A stretch of 64,000 nt of DNA from Glebionis coronaria (taxonomy: Eukaryota; Streptophyta; Magnoliopsida; Asterales; Asteraceae). The notes under the pieces were generated by a model, which saw only the letters and a list, made by a program, of their open reading frames with translations, was not told where the DNA came from and searched no databases. Numbering within the stretch: position 1 is the stretch's first letter; every line of letters begins with the position of its first letter. The stretch covers positions 515,228,274-515,292,273 of the forward strand of contig CM046878.1 in assembly GCA_025667525.1 (NCBI GenBank). Direction: 5' to 3'. The position numbers were made by a program, and so were the translations under genes. Shown piece after piece: positions 33,421-46,550 of this stretch.

Positions 33421-35125
33421 ATGCACCACATTTGGGAGTACAGTAGCTTGGCATCTACATTAGATGTTGATTTGGTTAATATTGAGGGCAATGGTATAGA
33501 ATCAGGAAAGAAGGATACTAACAGCACGTCAGAGACTGATGTAGACGTTGATGATGTAGACGTTGATGATGCTGACATTAGACCCATTTATGATGAAGAG
33601 CCACAGACTAAGGTAAATTTGTCTACTGTATATGATGTATCTGCTATCGAACATACAATTGTTAATCGCTCATATCAGTCTCTAATTTCTTCAAACGTAA
33701 CTCAAAATGAAGCAATTAATTATGATTCAAAGACTAAAGAGATAGAAACAGTTTTAGCTTAATAGACTAAAGATTTTGAGGAAGCTAGACTTGAATTTTC
33801 AAAGAAAACATACAAGTTTGAAGTCTATTTTGAAAAACTTGAAAAAGGAAATACTGTTCTTGAACGAAAATTAGATTGTAAGATTCAAGATTCTCAAGCT
33901 GAAAAAGATCATTTTTTAAAAGAAATTAATTTGCTAGAATCAAAGTTAGCTTCTCAAGATAAATGTCATTTCTCTGCTTCATTCAGTAATAAAGCTAAGA
34001 CTAACAGGGAAATCGATGATATTGAAACAATGAACGTCAAATTGCAACTAAATATGGCTAAGTTACGAGAGAAAAATTAGGCTTTGAAACAATAGTACAA
34101 TCAATTGTATGAATCTTTCAAACACACAAGGTCTAAGACCATTGAACAAACAACTTCTTTGATAGCTAAACATGTTGATTTAAAATCTCAAGTTCAAGAA
34201 AAGGTTTTTGCAATAGCCGCGCTGAAAAATTAATTAAGATAACTGAAAGGAACTAGTGTGAAAACTAAGTTTGTAAAACCATCAATCTTGTGGAAACCGC
34301 CTTCAAAAGCGCTAAAAAACCAGTCAGTTGTTAGACAACCAACTACATTTAGATCTGAACGACAAACGTTCTCAAGACAACGGTTTGCCTCCCAATTTGA
34401 TGTGCATCACTTTTCAAAAACAGGCACTTCACGGTCTAGGCCACGCGTAGCTGCATATAGTTCTATAAAACCTCGAAACATGATTTCATCTAACGAATCT
34501 AGGTATTATCTCAAGAGTATGTTTAGATATCATTCTTACAGACATCAAGAATCTGCTACAAAAATATACAAGTTAGAACTACTAACTTAAGCTCTAGTGA
34601 GATGCCTTCTAGATTACCTAACACTGCTAACTGTAGCATGCCTAATCCTAGGAGCATCAATCAATCATCTAGGAATTCTAGATCTTACTCAGACTCTAAA
34701 AAGGCCAAGTGTACTACTTGTAAGAAGTGTGTCTTTCATGCGAATCATGATGCTTGTGCCAAAAAATTCTTAAACGAGGCTAACTCTCATGCTAAGCACA
34801 ATCCCATAGGAAAACTTATAGAAAAAAACTTGTGGAACACTTTCAAAATTCAATGAAGTCTAATAGATGGATCTTTAAAGGATATATGTTGTCTCCCCAT
34901 AAGTCTTCCACTAGTCATGAGAAAAGAATGGCTCCTAGATCATGTCTTAGATGGAAACCGACGGGTAGAGTCTTTGAAAAAGTTGGTATTAGATGGATTC
35001 CTACAGGGAAGATTTTTTCCTTTTGCACAAGCAAGGTCGATTGTGAACCCCCATATGGGTCAAATATAGATATCACTAACCACATAAATAAAAACAATCT
35101 CTTGATGAAAGTGCAGGTACACTAA
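33421..35125 (+). pseudogene. gag: Gag/linker of element C: coiled coil and Cys/His module
   Basis: One frame runs from 33421 to 34590 with in-frame stops (TAA at 33760 and more near 34078, 34093 and 34230). It encodes a charged heptad-like coil (EKLEKGNTVLERKLD, LLESKLASQD), then a basic region with RFASQFDVHHFSK. After a shift, 34602-34856 carries the Cys/His module CTTCKKCVFHANHDAC at 34710-34757. After another shift, 34832-35125 has RSCLRWKPTGRVFEKVG and RWIPTGKIF. The order is the same as in element A at 2330-4340. Nothing of the protease follows, so pol is deleted. Confidence 0.8.
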
Positions 35126-35254
35126 CTAGTGTTCCGAATGAACAAATTCACACTCTAATTGCAAGTACCTCATACAATGTCAAAAAGGATAATCTACGAG
35201 TTTGGTTGCTAAAAATGTTGATGTTTGAGAAGCATTTGTCTCAGGGGTGTCAGA

Positions 35255-36385
35255 AATAAAGCTCTTGAAAAGGGCGTATAGTCATATAACAGATTATGCC
35301 CCGGTCTTCGAAGAAAGGAAAGTTTATCTTTAGTGATAACTTATCCTCCTAGAAAATTTGTTTTCTTGGTCATGAGATTTAACTAAAAACTATTCAAACA
35401 TTTTCAAGCTCATGTAAGATGACTTACAGTTACATAACAGACTGTAGCTCGGATCTCAAATGAAAGAAAGTTTCTCACGGATGATAACTTATCCTTAACA
35501 ACGAGAAATTAAATTTTCTTGGACATGGGTAAGTGTTAAAACATTCAAAGTTTTAAGCTCATGTAAGATGATTTACAGTTAAATATCAAAGTGTAACTCA
35601 TACTTCAAAGAAAGGAAAGTTTATATTTAATGATAACTTATCCTCAGAATGAGAAATTAAACTTTCTCGGTCATGAGCTTTCATTAAAACATTTAATGTT
35701 TTAAGCTCATGAACACAAATTCTAAGTAAATGTCAGTTTAGGACTTGTTATTCAAATAAAGTAACGTGTGTATTTAATTACACTTATCCTCTCAACGAGA
35801 AGCTTACAACTTCTCGGACTTGAGCTAGTTTATTAAGAAATTCAAAATCTTAAGCTCAAGTAATTGGTTTTTTAAATTGTTGAACACAATTTATTCAAGA
35901 GTCTATCAAAAGAATTTTGTTTAAATCTTTCAATATTGTGTGTTCAACATTCCTCGCCTCACTAAACTTCTCAAATTGTTCAATATTTTTTAGAGGGAGT
36001 TTTTTAAACCAATTTTTTGGAAAAAGGGCATGTCTTCTGGCATCGATAATATTTACGACCCTAGAAATTTCGTTCCCACGGGATTGTAAATAAAGTTCGA
36101 ACAAAAGTTCAAATATTTTAAAACATGCTCATTATGGCTTGCGGTTATTTCAGACTGTAACCGGTTTTGTCAAATTTAGGAAAGATCGTCTTTTAAAATA
36201 CAACTGTTCCTCGTAATGGGAAATGAATTTTACCCGGTCATGAGCTTTGTCTAAAACATTCAAAGTTTTAAGCTCATTTAGGAAAGTTTGTCCCTCAAAA
36301 GAAAACTTCTCCTCTCAACGGAAAATTAATTTTTATCGGTCATGAGCTTTTTGTTAAAAACATACAAAGTTTTAAAAGCTCATGA
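35255..36385 (+). repeat. Array of six hairpin modules (element C)
   Basis: Each unit runs TGATAACTTATCCTC-like, then hairpin a, then hairpin b. Hairpin a arms include GAGAAA/TTTCTC (35651-35668), CGAGAAG/CTTCTCG (35796-35816) and a GGGAAA/TTTACCC version (36218-36235). Hairpin b arms include TCATGAGCTT/AAGCTCATGA (35671-35712), ACTTGAGCT/AGCTCAAGT (35818-35861) and a 12-bp version (36340-36385), each with an inner AAAAC/GTTTT or TAAGA/TCTTA stem. Units 1-4 are adjacent; units 5 and 6 follow after an unrelated block. Confidence 0.8.
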
Positions 36386-37518
36386 AATCGGATTATGTAT
36401 GCTTCAGTATATAATGTCCTTGGAAAAAGAAGATAAATCTCCTTTTTCATAACCCGAGCACTACTATTATTTGTATTTTCCATCTTGTTCGGGTTAACCA
36501 TATCTTGTACGACCATCATATCTTGAAGGGGAGCTTATTATAATCATGCTTAATCGGACATGCATTTTGCTCCTCAAATTTTTGTTAAAACTTCATTAAA
36601 TCAATTGATATCCAAAATATCATGGGACTTAATATTTTCGATAAGGGGAGAAAAATGTGATTTAATATGTGATTAATGAATTGGTTGTAACTAAGTGCGC
36701 TCAACCCTACATGTGCTAAATATACTTTCAAACATCGGTGCACATGTGTAAGGGGAGCAAATGGTTTTAGTAATGAAAACTTTTAAGGTACATAAAAATC
36801 TTTTAGTTTTATCTATGGTACCTTGATTGGTTTTTGAAATGGTTTTGAGGGTGACTTTAGATACCCAACAACCAATGAATTCACGACGATTGTGGTGACA
36901 TAATGGTGGTAGGTTAGGTATTCGTCCTTTGATTTACCAAGAACCGGTTGAATCTACCTAAGGACATCCCATAGTTAGAATTAGTTGTCCTTAGGAAAGA
37001 TAGGGTTAGCTTGTGAACGAATAATAATGCCGACTAATGACTTAAGCTAGCACGAGAACAATCACAACAAGGTGCTAGTGATGACGTCTTGGTAAGCATT
37101 GAAAGGGTTGAAGAATGAAAAAGAAATGTAAAGATAAAAGGTGAAAAGAAAGCAGCCCTCCTTACACTTAGGCAGAAATCGGGTCAACTCTTATGCTATA
37201 AGAATCACAAAGTGATTGCTTATATTGAAGATAGACATCATGGTCTCAGTGATGTAATGCACAACCCCTCCCAGCTAACTCAAGTATCTCTCAAAAGATA
37301 TTTGTTTTAATATCACGGAGATTAACTTATCTGCTATCGACTCTCTTACTCCGAGTTAGTTGATATTGAAAATGTGGCATTTGCTCCAGCCTCCGTTCAC
37401 TAAAATCAAATGTGCACTTATCTAGTCTATATCCATAAGAGATCACTATTTATCTCACTAGGACACTTATCCATGACAATACTTGTTCGCATTGAGAAAA
37501 AGTGCTTAATTATTCAGA

Positions 37519-37923
37519 GTCATACGCATTATCTTCATGATCTTGCTAGAACATTCAAAGTGTGCCTTTTAAGTTGCACAATGATGAATGGAAATACTTT
37601 CAATGTTAACCTTAAAGAGCATTGTGGAAGGTCATGTGTAAGATTCACCATGAATCAAACATGTATCAACTAGAAAGCAACGATGGTTTGATTCTTAATT
37701 GAATTCCAACTTGTTCCATGTTTTGACGCAATATCCTTGTGATCTTGACAGAACATTCAGAGTGATACCTTTAAACTATTCATAATGACGAATGGAAATC
37801 CTTCAAGTGATAACATCAAACAGCATTGCAGTAGGTGACTTGCAAAATTAAGCATGAATCGAGCTTGTGACAACTGGAAAGCAACGATGGTGCGATTCTT
37901 AATTGAATCAAACTTGTTCTAGG
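37519..37923 (+). repeat. Tandem dimer, about 200 bp unit (element C)
   Basis: Two diverged head-to-tail copies, 37519-37720 and 37721-37923, each with GACGCAATATC- or TACGCATTATC-like starts, GGAAAT and AACTGGAAAGCAAC-like centres and CTTGTTC ends. Homologous to the dimer of element A. Confidence 0.7.
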
Positions 37924-38610
37924 AATCTGAATTTACGAATTTAATCAGGCAGATAATTTTATCCAAATGATTTACTCTTATCGCGTTGTCTGCTTTGAGA
38001 CGTTCGGGTAACGAGAACAGGCTAGCACAACAGCGAAACCCTGTCAAGGAGATTCTTAATTGATTCTACCTATCACATGTACGATATTTAATATCGTATA
38101 ACGGTCTTCACCAAACGGAGGTAAAATGCTACCAAATTAGGACGAATGACTCCGTGTCCATATTTTTATTGTTGGCTGTTTTATGCAGGGTATTAAGAAG
38201 GTGGCGTTGTGGTGTATTGAAAAAATTCATCTCCACATGCTCATACCAAAAGTTAAAGACTTCAAAGAATTCAAGAAAGATAAAGTTCAAGACTTCTGAT
38301 GTGTTCTGATCAAATCTTCCTCAACAAAATCAAGTTACTATTCGAAGTTTATGAAGAGGAGATTGTTAGAAACTCTGAAGATTATGAAGGAAGATTGTTT
38401 GAAGCTTTCAAGAATTCTCAAGAAGTATGAGTATGTTGGTTCAAGTTCAAGTCACAAGACTAGCAAGTCAAAGAGAATGAAGATTGCATGATGGCTCAAG
38501 ATCTTGGACTATACGTACAAGATATAAAGTTTTAAGACAAAGGCCACAAGTTGAAGATTCTTTGAATAGATTGATAGGGATTATATTTTTAAATCTCGAG
38601 TGACCTCACT

Positions 38611-38621
38611 TAAAGGGAGAT
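38611..38621 (+). other. Polypurine tract of element C
   Basis: TAAAGGGAGAT directly before the 3' LTR start TGTTG. Confidence 0.8.
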
Positions 38622-38982
38622 TGTTGAAACAAGAAAAATACATCAAATGTAATGTTTCTACACAACAAAGTATCAGTCACTCGTAGATATTTATTTGCCA
38701 TAGCTCGTTTTGGTTTTTGTCGAATTATTCTGGGGCCGACGAGTCATAGTCTGCTAAGAATCCTGGAAAGGTCCATAAAAGGCCATTAGTGGTCGGCCAT
38801 AACATTATATTTAAGGCTTTTCCATAGTTCTGGAAAGGTTGTTGTTCATTATATAGAACACATAGTTCATGTGTCTCTCTCTCTAGAAAACAACCAACCT
38901 CGATTTTTCTCTCTCTAAACCCTCTCTACTTTGATCCAAATCTTTATGTGTTAGTGTGATAGTGTTATTGTTTTAGTTATCA
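38622..38982 (+). repeat. 3' LTR of element C
   Basis: Direct repeat of 31557-31919 with many differences (about 55 in 365 aligned positions by eye). Ends TAGTTATCA, followed by the target duplication TGTGA. Confidence 0.9.
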
Positions 38983-38987
38983 TGTGA

Positions 38988-39363
38988 TCACTTTTTCATA
39001 ACTTTAAAACCAAACTTTCTCCTTTTTTTTCTTTGTTGTAGTCGACGGCCAAAAACCTCTAAGGGTTTTAGGGTTGATTTTTATTAAGTATAACTTAATC
39101 AAGATCTAGAAATCGAAGTTGGTTGATTGAAGTGTCATGTGTACTATCTTAGATCAGATCTATCTTGATCTTTGGGTTTATGGTGAATCGGATCGGTATA
39201 AACGAATTAGAGTTTTGTTTGGTTTTGGTGATTTAGGGTTCTTGATCATCCGTTCTTAGACTAAAGGTATGTTTTCATTATGTGCATAGATAATAGATCA
39301 TATCCGTTGTGTTTACTCTTGATGCATGTATGTTAGATACATTAGGGTTGTTAAATTCCAACA
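38988..39363 (+). repeat. 5' LTR of element B, second part
   Basis: Continues the 5' LTR of B after the insertion, from TCACTTTTTCATAAC to TTCCAACA. It lacks a 21-bp stretch near 46455 that is found in the 3' copy. Confidence 0.9.
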
Positions 39364-39364
39364 G

Positions 39365-39378
39365 TAGCATTACGAGCC
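39365..39378 (+). other. Degenerate primer binding site of element B
   Basis: TAGCATTACGAGCC can be aligned to the tRNA-Met-type site with about four mismatches, one base after the LTR. Such decay fits the age of the element. Confidence 0.5.
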
Positions 39379-42300
39379 AAATCTATGCCATGTAATTACA
39401 TAAAAAATGCCTAAAACATGTGCAAATTTTTTTTCTTGCTTGATTGATTATGATTTAATTGTATATCTTTAAACTGTTTATTAAGATGTTATTAGATCAA
39501 TATTTTTTTGGAAAAAATAAGGTTGCATGCTTTTTAAGGTTATAGCAAACGTTAATTACAACTATGTGTGCAATTTACGTGTTTTCTGATATGTTATGCA
39601 TGTTTAAATCGTTTAAATCCATAAAGCATGATTACTAAACTCCATAAAGCATGATTACTAAACTGTTATAATGCATGATTTAGATGTTGAACATATTTAG
39701 GATTGCTATGAGATTGATAAAACACTAACTGGATTGGAATATGCATGCCTAAGAGGGGTTTTAAAAAATTGTTTTAGGGTTGCGATTTATGACACCCGAA
39801 CAGAAAATAATTTGTTACAAAATAATATGTATACCTACAGACTTCGATTCCTAAGAAGACACTAAAAACTCGATTCTGCAAAAATTTTTAGTTTTAGTCG
39901 AAAGCTGAGAAAATCGTCTTCTAGTCAATTTCTGCCTTGCAAAACAGAATCTGCTTAAAATCTTAAAATTGAAATTTCTATATTTTCTAAATTTAGTGTC
40001 CTAAATAAGTTATTTTTTGGAAAATATCTTGCTTGTTTATATTTTATATGTGATATATTAGCCTTGTGTGATTCTTGTTTTATTTGTTTTGATTTATTAC
40101 TATAAACTGTTTATTCTATATTAAATGCAAAATCTTTTCAAGAAGAAAAATGGACTAACTAGGGTAAGTAAATATTTGGTCTTTTTGACTAAATATCTTA
40201 TTTACTCTAAAACTATATAAAAAGCAAGTATCTATTTGATTTCTATAATGTTTTAGTTAGACTACACTAGAAAGGTATAGGCGGTACGCTCTGCGTTCCA
40301 AAAGATTGAGGTGTTTAACTAGCTTCAGCCTGACCAACTTCTCTGATCCCTTTTTGTGAGTCTTCCAAGACACCGTAGAGTCAAATGTGACCATAGCAAG
40401 ATTCCATTGAGTTTTCCATTGGTACTCATAATAGGTGTGAGGAAAACCCGATGAAGCAAACCTATGGCACATTTATGAAACTTGTACAACGTTTTTAAAA
40501 CAATGGGTATCTCAGTATGGATTACCGGTTGATTCATGAAACCGAGGTATATGTTTTATTTAATAAAAGTTTACAAATATGGAAAATTCATTGTTTTAGA
40601 AACTCATTATAAAATGAAGTTTTACATGTTTCCTTTTTTGTACAATTTTTGTCATGATTTTCAAAATTTATTAATACCCACTTAAGTAAGTTTTGTACTA
40701 ACGAAGTTATTAGTCACTTATATTGGTTATGTCATCAAAGACAGTTTTAAGATTTAACCAATGTGAGGCGCCATATTAACCAAGGGTCAGACGTGAAAGC
40801 TATAACTCCGCTGATTAATATTGGACGACTTACATCGTGTATGTATGGTCAGACCCTTTGCACGTAGTACGAGATGAGGCAAACATGACGTGACTATGTT
40901 TATACTAGATATTGTAGTCATGACCTCATCATGGCTAAGATTGCACCGGTGGCAATTATCATTCGATGATTACATTTTAATTATTTCATCTCTTGTAGAT
41001 AAACTGCATTGATGGAATAAGTTCAAGTTGGGTCTTATGCTCTTAATAAAATTAATTGTTTAAAGTCCATAAACATGGGTAGTTAATTTTATAATAGAAT
41101 TATTATCAAAATTACTAATAACTGAACTTTGCAAGTTCTTTTAATGTATAAATGCAATGTAAACCAATAGCATGGTTTGGTTGTTACTTGAGAATTACAA
41201 ACCGTGTTTGTTTTCCGTAGGAAAATTTTAAGGTTCATTCCTATACTTTTTACATGTGGATAATCTATAAAAAGAATGATTGAATTATCCCAATTCGAAT
41301 CAAACATATGAAATACCTAAATGGTAAATTAAATTTCATATCTTGTTGGATCACTAGAGAACTTGTGCCTTTAGCTACCAAAGGTAAATATCTTTATATG
41401 ATCAAGTCATATTTAAAGGTTTGATTATAAAGACGAAAATATCACCACACGAATGGTGAAAGCAAAACCTAGAGAACCGGTTTCCTTTAGTTGTTTGTTT
41501 TAACCAAGTAAAAGACGCTACATACCTGTATGGTACAATTTAGGCGTGTACAAAGGAGGAAGAAATTGCATGCCAATTTTTCAAGTTAATAAATCATATA
41601 TGTATATATGGAAAGTCCATCATAGGTATACATATATAGAACTTAACACACTTATTTGAATATCTAAGTAAATTGTTACTAGTCAATGTGCCTCACACTA
41701 GCAATAATGTGTGGATATTCAATACATGGAAACATAAAATGTCATTTAACTTCACTAGTAATGAAACACTCCAATTGTTGTCAAAACAAGTGGGAGTAAT
41801 ACATTTTATACGAAATGGCATAATTAAAAGTTGTCAATTTCAGTGGGGAATATATGTTGCTCACTTTATTTCTTGTTGGACTTGAAATAAAGAATTACTT
41901 TTCAAGTGTGAAGCATCTTCATTAAATAAGAATCTCGTGTAGTATCTTAGATAACTAGTTGCCTTTTGAGATGTCGCTTCCGTTGTTAAAGTTATCTACA
42001 AGATAGTTATGCATGATTCGTAATAAATAAGATGAAGTTCTTCTCATTTAAAGCGATGCTTTGAGCTAGACTTAATTCTATATGTGACTCTATCATATTG
42101 ATTGATATAAACAAACTAATCGGTGTAGTATTGTTTTATGCAATAAGTAGTTCCCTACCCAAGTGGGAGAAATCTTAATTGTGGGCATGGAACGACTTTG
42201 ACAATATGATTAAGGGTTTTCTTGACTTTATTAGTAAGGAAACTATTACTCTATTAGGACTACTACACATTTATGGTAGGTTTCCCTATTGGATATGGAA

Positions 42301-45300
42301 TGCCAAGATAGAAAAGATAAACTACATGATTATATTTTCCTAGGAAATGATAAACATGGTAAGTTTATGATTAACTTGAAAGTTACTATTGAGATCATGA
42401 ATGATACTCAATTTTACTTTAGTTTAATGATTATGTCTTATTGATTAAGACATGAACATTAAATCTTATACTTGTGAAAAGACTTGGAACTTAAAGTAAG
42501 ATTTGTTAGCTTGTAATGTCTTATTGATTAAGACATGTACATGTAGTCATTGAATTCCTCAATAACTAATAAGAAATAGTAAGATTGAATTATATGTCTA
42601 CTAGTTAATACATACACTTTAAGTTTTGACTGGATCAAATACTTATGAGTAAGTACATGTTATTGGCTTAATGATACTATTGATGCTATTAAGTTTTGAA
42701 CTTAAATTGACATAATAGAAAAAGCCATGAAGTAAGTTCATCAAATAAATTATGAGATCTCATGAATTTGATCTTGTTGAAATACCATGTATGGTTGTCC
42801 AATAAGAACTAAAATATATAAGTTAATATATTTAGTTGTTGATGAAATTAACTTACTACTCCTAAATGTTATCAAGGTTAAGATATTGAGTACATTTGGA
42901 ATATACTCAATATGACTACAGAATTGGAAGGTCAACTAAGACATTATTCCTAGAATAGTTAGATGGGATGAATCCCATAAAGTCTTAATTAAAGTATGGA
43001 GTTCGTTAGAAATCTTAGAGATTATATTAACAAACATCTAAGTACTACTTAGTGTATTTTGTAGGAGGCCCAAAGGAAACAATGGGATAACACTCCTACA
43101 TACCCCACGCCTAGAGAAAATGGTTTCTCACATTACAAGATGTGAGTGGGAGTCCCATGCTTTCTCGGAGCAAGTGGGAGTCTTGAGATATTTCAAGGAC
43201 ATAATACAGAAGCCATCTAAACATACTTGTTGAAGTCTACTAAAGCTAAACATGAAAATATGGAACCTTAGAATGATGTTACTCACATTCATAAATATGT
43301 ACGGATTACTCATGGAATGTTACTGATATCAACGATGAGATTTATGAGTTGGAATATCATTGTGAAATTGCTAATCATAAGTGATGTGTTATCAAATTTG
43401 AAATTTTGTGAATAAATCAAAGTAGGAATAGAAAGATGCGTCCGTAGGAAGATAATCATAAATTTGGAATTTGATTGATCTTTCACCTATCAATTATTTG
43501 ATGAGGTTTCAAATGAGTTCCCTTGTTAGGAAAATTCATTAGGACAAAGTTGTATATATATTTGTTGTAAGATAAAAGACACGGGTTTCAAATCATATTA
43601 AACAAGTTGGCTATGATTAAACCTTCTACATTTATTTATAATAAATATGTAAAGATGTTTTAGTTCTCATACTTGCTTTAAATGTTAGAGTTATCACAAA
43701 ATGGATAACCAAAACTCTTTGATGAAACGTCACCTTGCAAGATATGTGATCATAAGAAGATTTTATGAATCCATAAACAATCTGTATAAGTTATACAAAA
43801 TGTTGGAATTCACACATGGACTAAAAGCATGCATCTAAATGAGCTAAGTCTTAAGTTTAATTGTAAACTAAATCACTTTTAGGATTTGATTTATAATTAT
43901 AAGTAAGATTACTCATGGGTAAATCTCAAAGAAACTGGGAGTACTCAAATTTATTTCTTTAAAATTAAATATGTTATTAGAACATATTAGAAACTATATT
44001 TCATCTTAGAAATTGTTTTAAGATTAAAGTAAGGTTTCTTATAAGAATTTTAGAAAATGAAATTTATAACCTTGAAAAGTATGTTATGATTTAACATAAG
44101 TGGTGAATTAAGTCTAGAGATAATATAAGTAATCATTGAGAGAATTTTGAATGATGAATCTTACGTAGTAAGATTGAAACGTGGGAATGAATGCTTGAAG
44201 ACCCACTAGAGGATTCATTAAAGGCATGATATACTATTGTACATGGGATAAGTTGTATCTTTTGCATGAATGCAAGTTGATTTGAAAATCTTAAATTCTA
44301 ATCGAAAGATATTAGAAATAATGTTAGTAACATTAAAAGTCTAACTGTAAGATATTCGAAGGAATGTTGGAAACATTAGAATCTAACTGAAAGACATTAG
44401 TAGGAGCATTCAAATGAGTGTTGAATGAAGGAATTTTTCCTAGAACCAATAATGGAAATACTACGGATACACTTAGTGGTAATCATAGTAATATCATTAT
44501 GGTTGACATACTTGGAGTTTGTTTGAATATCCAAATCATTATTTAAGGGATGTTCAAGGTTTACAAATGGGAGCCTAGTTATAAGGTATACACTAGTTCT
44601 TGTTTTGATTGAGATGATACTCAATTTTAGTTTCAGCAAGTCTTTGTTATGGATAACATCATTGCTAGTAACTAACATGCTTGGTTTAAAGCATATTTGC
44701 ATTATATATTAAAGAGTTAGAATACTTTGTAGTTTTAGAAACTATAGTAATGAACATTTCCAATAAATGTTGTATACATCTTATGGGAAGTAGTGAGATA
44801 GTTTATATGATATTTTGTATCATATTCATGCACAGAAATTGACTCAAAGAATATCACAACTTGTTATTTTGAATAAGTATTCTCAAAATTCCACAAGATC
44901 AATAATCTTGGTTGACGGAATCCATGCTTTATCAACAATTGGATTGTTGTGATTAAGAAGATTCAAACTAGAATTATCATGTAATGATCTTATGTGGTAC
45001 TTGGATAAGGGGCGAAAAAAATTGTATTAAATAATGAATTGACATACGAGGTATGATCGTTTTTATTAAATACTAATTGTGTCCTATATTTGCATGTTTA
45101 ATCCGTGAAAATAACGTTTACATATGGCGCATCACATATATTCTAAATATCCATTATCAATCATTAATATGGGAGTATTAATGAACTAAGAAAATATGAT
45201 GGTTGGTTGTATTTTGGAAATACATAAAGATGATTCTTCCAAACTCATAGGTTATTCAATATGGTTGAATTGATTTAAGTAAACGCTTCGTCATTCACGT

Positions 45301-45717
45301 GGGCAGTTATAAAACTTATTTCAAAAGTGTTTATTGCATGTGTGAAAGGTACTTGTAGTCAAAATGAGATTTTGTTCCTCCATGAATGCAGTATGATACA
45401 TATTGAGCCCCTCGTGGAATTAATCGGATGTTTATGTGGCCGCGTCCAAGTTGTAGTAAATAAGTTTCTTTTTACATTTGGTAATCTTGATTAATCACTG
45501 AAACGAGAAACAGAAATCTCAATCCACTGAAATGACATTTGATCCATATTCATGATTAACCGTATCAGTAACAAGACGGATGCAATATTATATTTAAATT
45601 ACTATAAGGTTAAGCTTGTTTGCCAGAAACTAAACTCAAGTACTCATGGGAGCATTAATGGTGTTGCTAGACTATCCGTCAATGTTAGTATAAAATTACA
45701 CTATGATGGAGACTTCC
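39379..45717 (+). other. Unreadable internal region of element B
   Basis: 6.3 kb of AT-rich DNA with no copia protein motif that I can recognise on either strand. Short frames, such as the minus-strand pair at 40257-40537, look accidental. The phrase AAGTGGGAG recurs (about 41790, 42161, 43171, 45721), the last copy being the purine tract. The region may be a pol decayed beyond reading by eye or a large non-coding interior. Confidence 0.6.
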
Positions 45718-45729
45718 GCAAGTGGGAGT
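45718..45729 (+). other. Polypurine tract of element B
   Basis: GCAAGTGGGAGT lies immediately before the LTR start TGTTGGGTTG, the usual arrangement in plant copia elements. Confidence 0.8.
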
Positions 45730-46550
45730 TGTTGGGTTGTGCGTAAGTCATAGATAGTATTTTATACGGTCGGGAGTACGTGGCCTAAGGGGTCACACAC
45801 TTAAGCATCGAGATCATATATTATTAAGTTATATAATAATATATGGTTATATTTATTGTGTAATCTTAGTTTGATAAAAGTGTATACTTAACGGTAGTTA
45901 ATTAATAAGTTAAAAGGTTTAACAAGGATTAATTAATAAGACTTAATACTTTAAGTTAATTAATGTAATTACATAATTAGTATTATAGAAAGTAAAAAAA
46001 AGTCAAACCAAGACACCCCATAGGGGTGTTCGGTCGACTAAGAAAAAGGAGGAGAATATTTTTTGATATTCTAGAAGGACTAATTACTTAGAGACAAGAT
46101 TAGATCTTTACCATGATTAGCCAAAAGCTCTAGATATAAACAAAGGGATGTGATCACTTTTTCATAACTTTAAAAGCAAACTTTCTCCTCCTTTTTCTTT
46201 GTTGTAGTTGACGGCCAAAAACCTCCAAGGGTTTTAGGGTTTGATTTGTATTAAGTATAACTTAATCAAGATCTAGAAATCGAAGGTGATTGATTGAAGT
46301 GTCATGTAGACTATCTTATAGAAGATCTATCTTGATCTTTCGGTTTATGGGGAATCAAATTAGAATAAACAAATTAGGGTTTCGTTTGGTTTTGGTGATT
46401 TAGGGTTCTTGATCATCTGTTCTTGGACTAACGGTATGTTTTCTTTATGTTTATGTTAAATATATTATGTGCATAGATAATCGATCATATCCGCTGCGTT
46501 TACTTTTGACGCATGTATGTTAGATACATCAGGGTTGTTAAATTCCAACA
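45730..46550 (+). repeat. 3' LTR of element B
   Basis: Starts TGTTGGGTTG and ends TTCCAACA, a perfect inverted end match (TGTTGG/CCAACA). This uninterrupted copy shows the pre-insertion state of the 5' LTR (AAAGGGATGTGATCACTTTT), which confirms the position of C. Confidence 0.92.

Larger units (their letters stand above)
35126..38610 (+). other. Non-coding 3' region of element C
   Basis: 3.5 kb without a usable frame. It holds the hairpin-module array (35255-36385), a GGCATGTCTTCTGG block at about 36028-36170 shared with A, and a collinear stretch to the purine tract. The shared order with A over more than 2 kb is the strongest sign that both elements keep this region for a purpose. Confidence 0.75.
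31557..38982 (+). mobile_element. Element C: gag-only copia retrotransposon nested in B
   Basis: LTRs of 363 and 361 bp (31557-31919, 38622-38982) start TGTT and end TAGTTATCA, with a perfect duplication TGTGA on both sides (31552-31556, 38983-38987). The internal 6.7 kb has a primer site, a motif array, a broken gag, then a direct jump into a long non-coding 3' region homologous to that of element A. Protease, integrase and reverse transcriptase are missing, so C was mobilised in trans or lost pol after insertion. Its LTRs differ by about 15 percent by eye. Confidence 0.92.
31121..46550 (+). mobile_element. Element B: old copia-like LTR retrotransposon, host of C
   Basis: The 5' LTR begins TGTTGGGTTG at 31121, is interrupted by element C, and resumes at 38988 to end TTCCAACA at 39363. 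The 3' LTR is 45730-46550. Without C the 5' LTR is about 812 bp, against 821 bp for the 3' copy. A degenerate tRNA-Met-type primer site follows the 5' LTR and a purine tract, GCAAGTGGGAGT, precedes the 3' LTR. Flanks CAAAC and CTAAC match at four of five bases. The LTRs differ by about 8 percent by eye. No protein motif is readable inside, so this is either a deeply decayed copia element or a non-autonomous derivative. Confidence 0.9.

Noticed and set aside
40257..40537. Pair of overlapping minus-strand frames in element B
   Set aside because: No similarity to copia proteins that I can name; length is within chance for this composition.
43080..43200. Internal AAGTGGGAG copies in B as remnants of nested LTR borders
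   Set aside because: No TGTTGG-type start follows these copies, and no duplicated LTR sequence is found.
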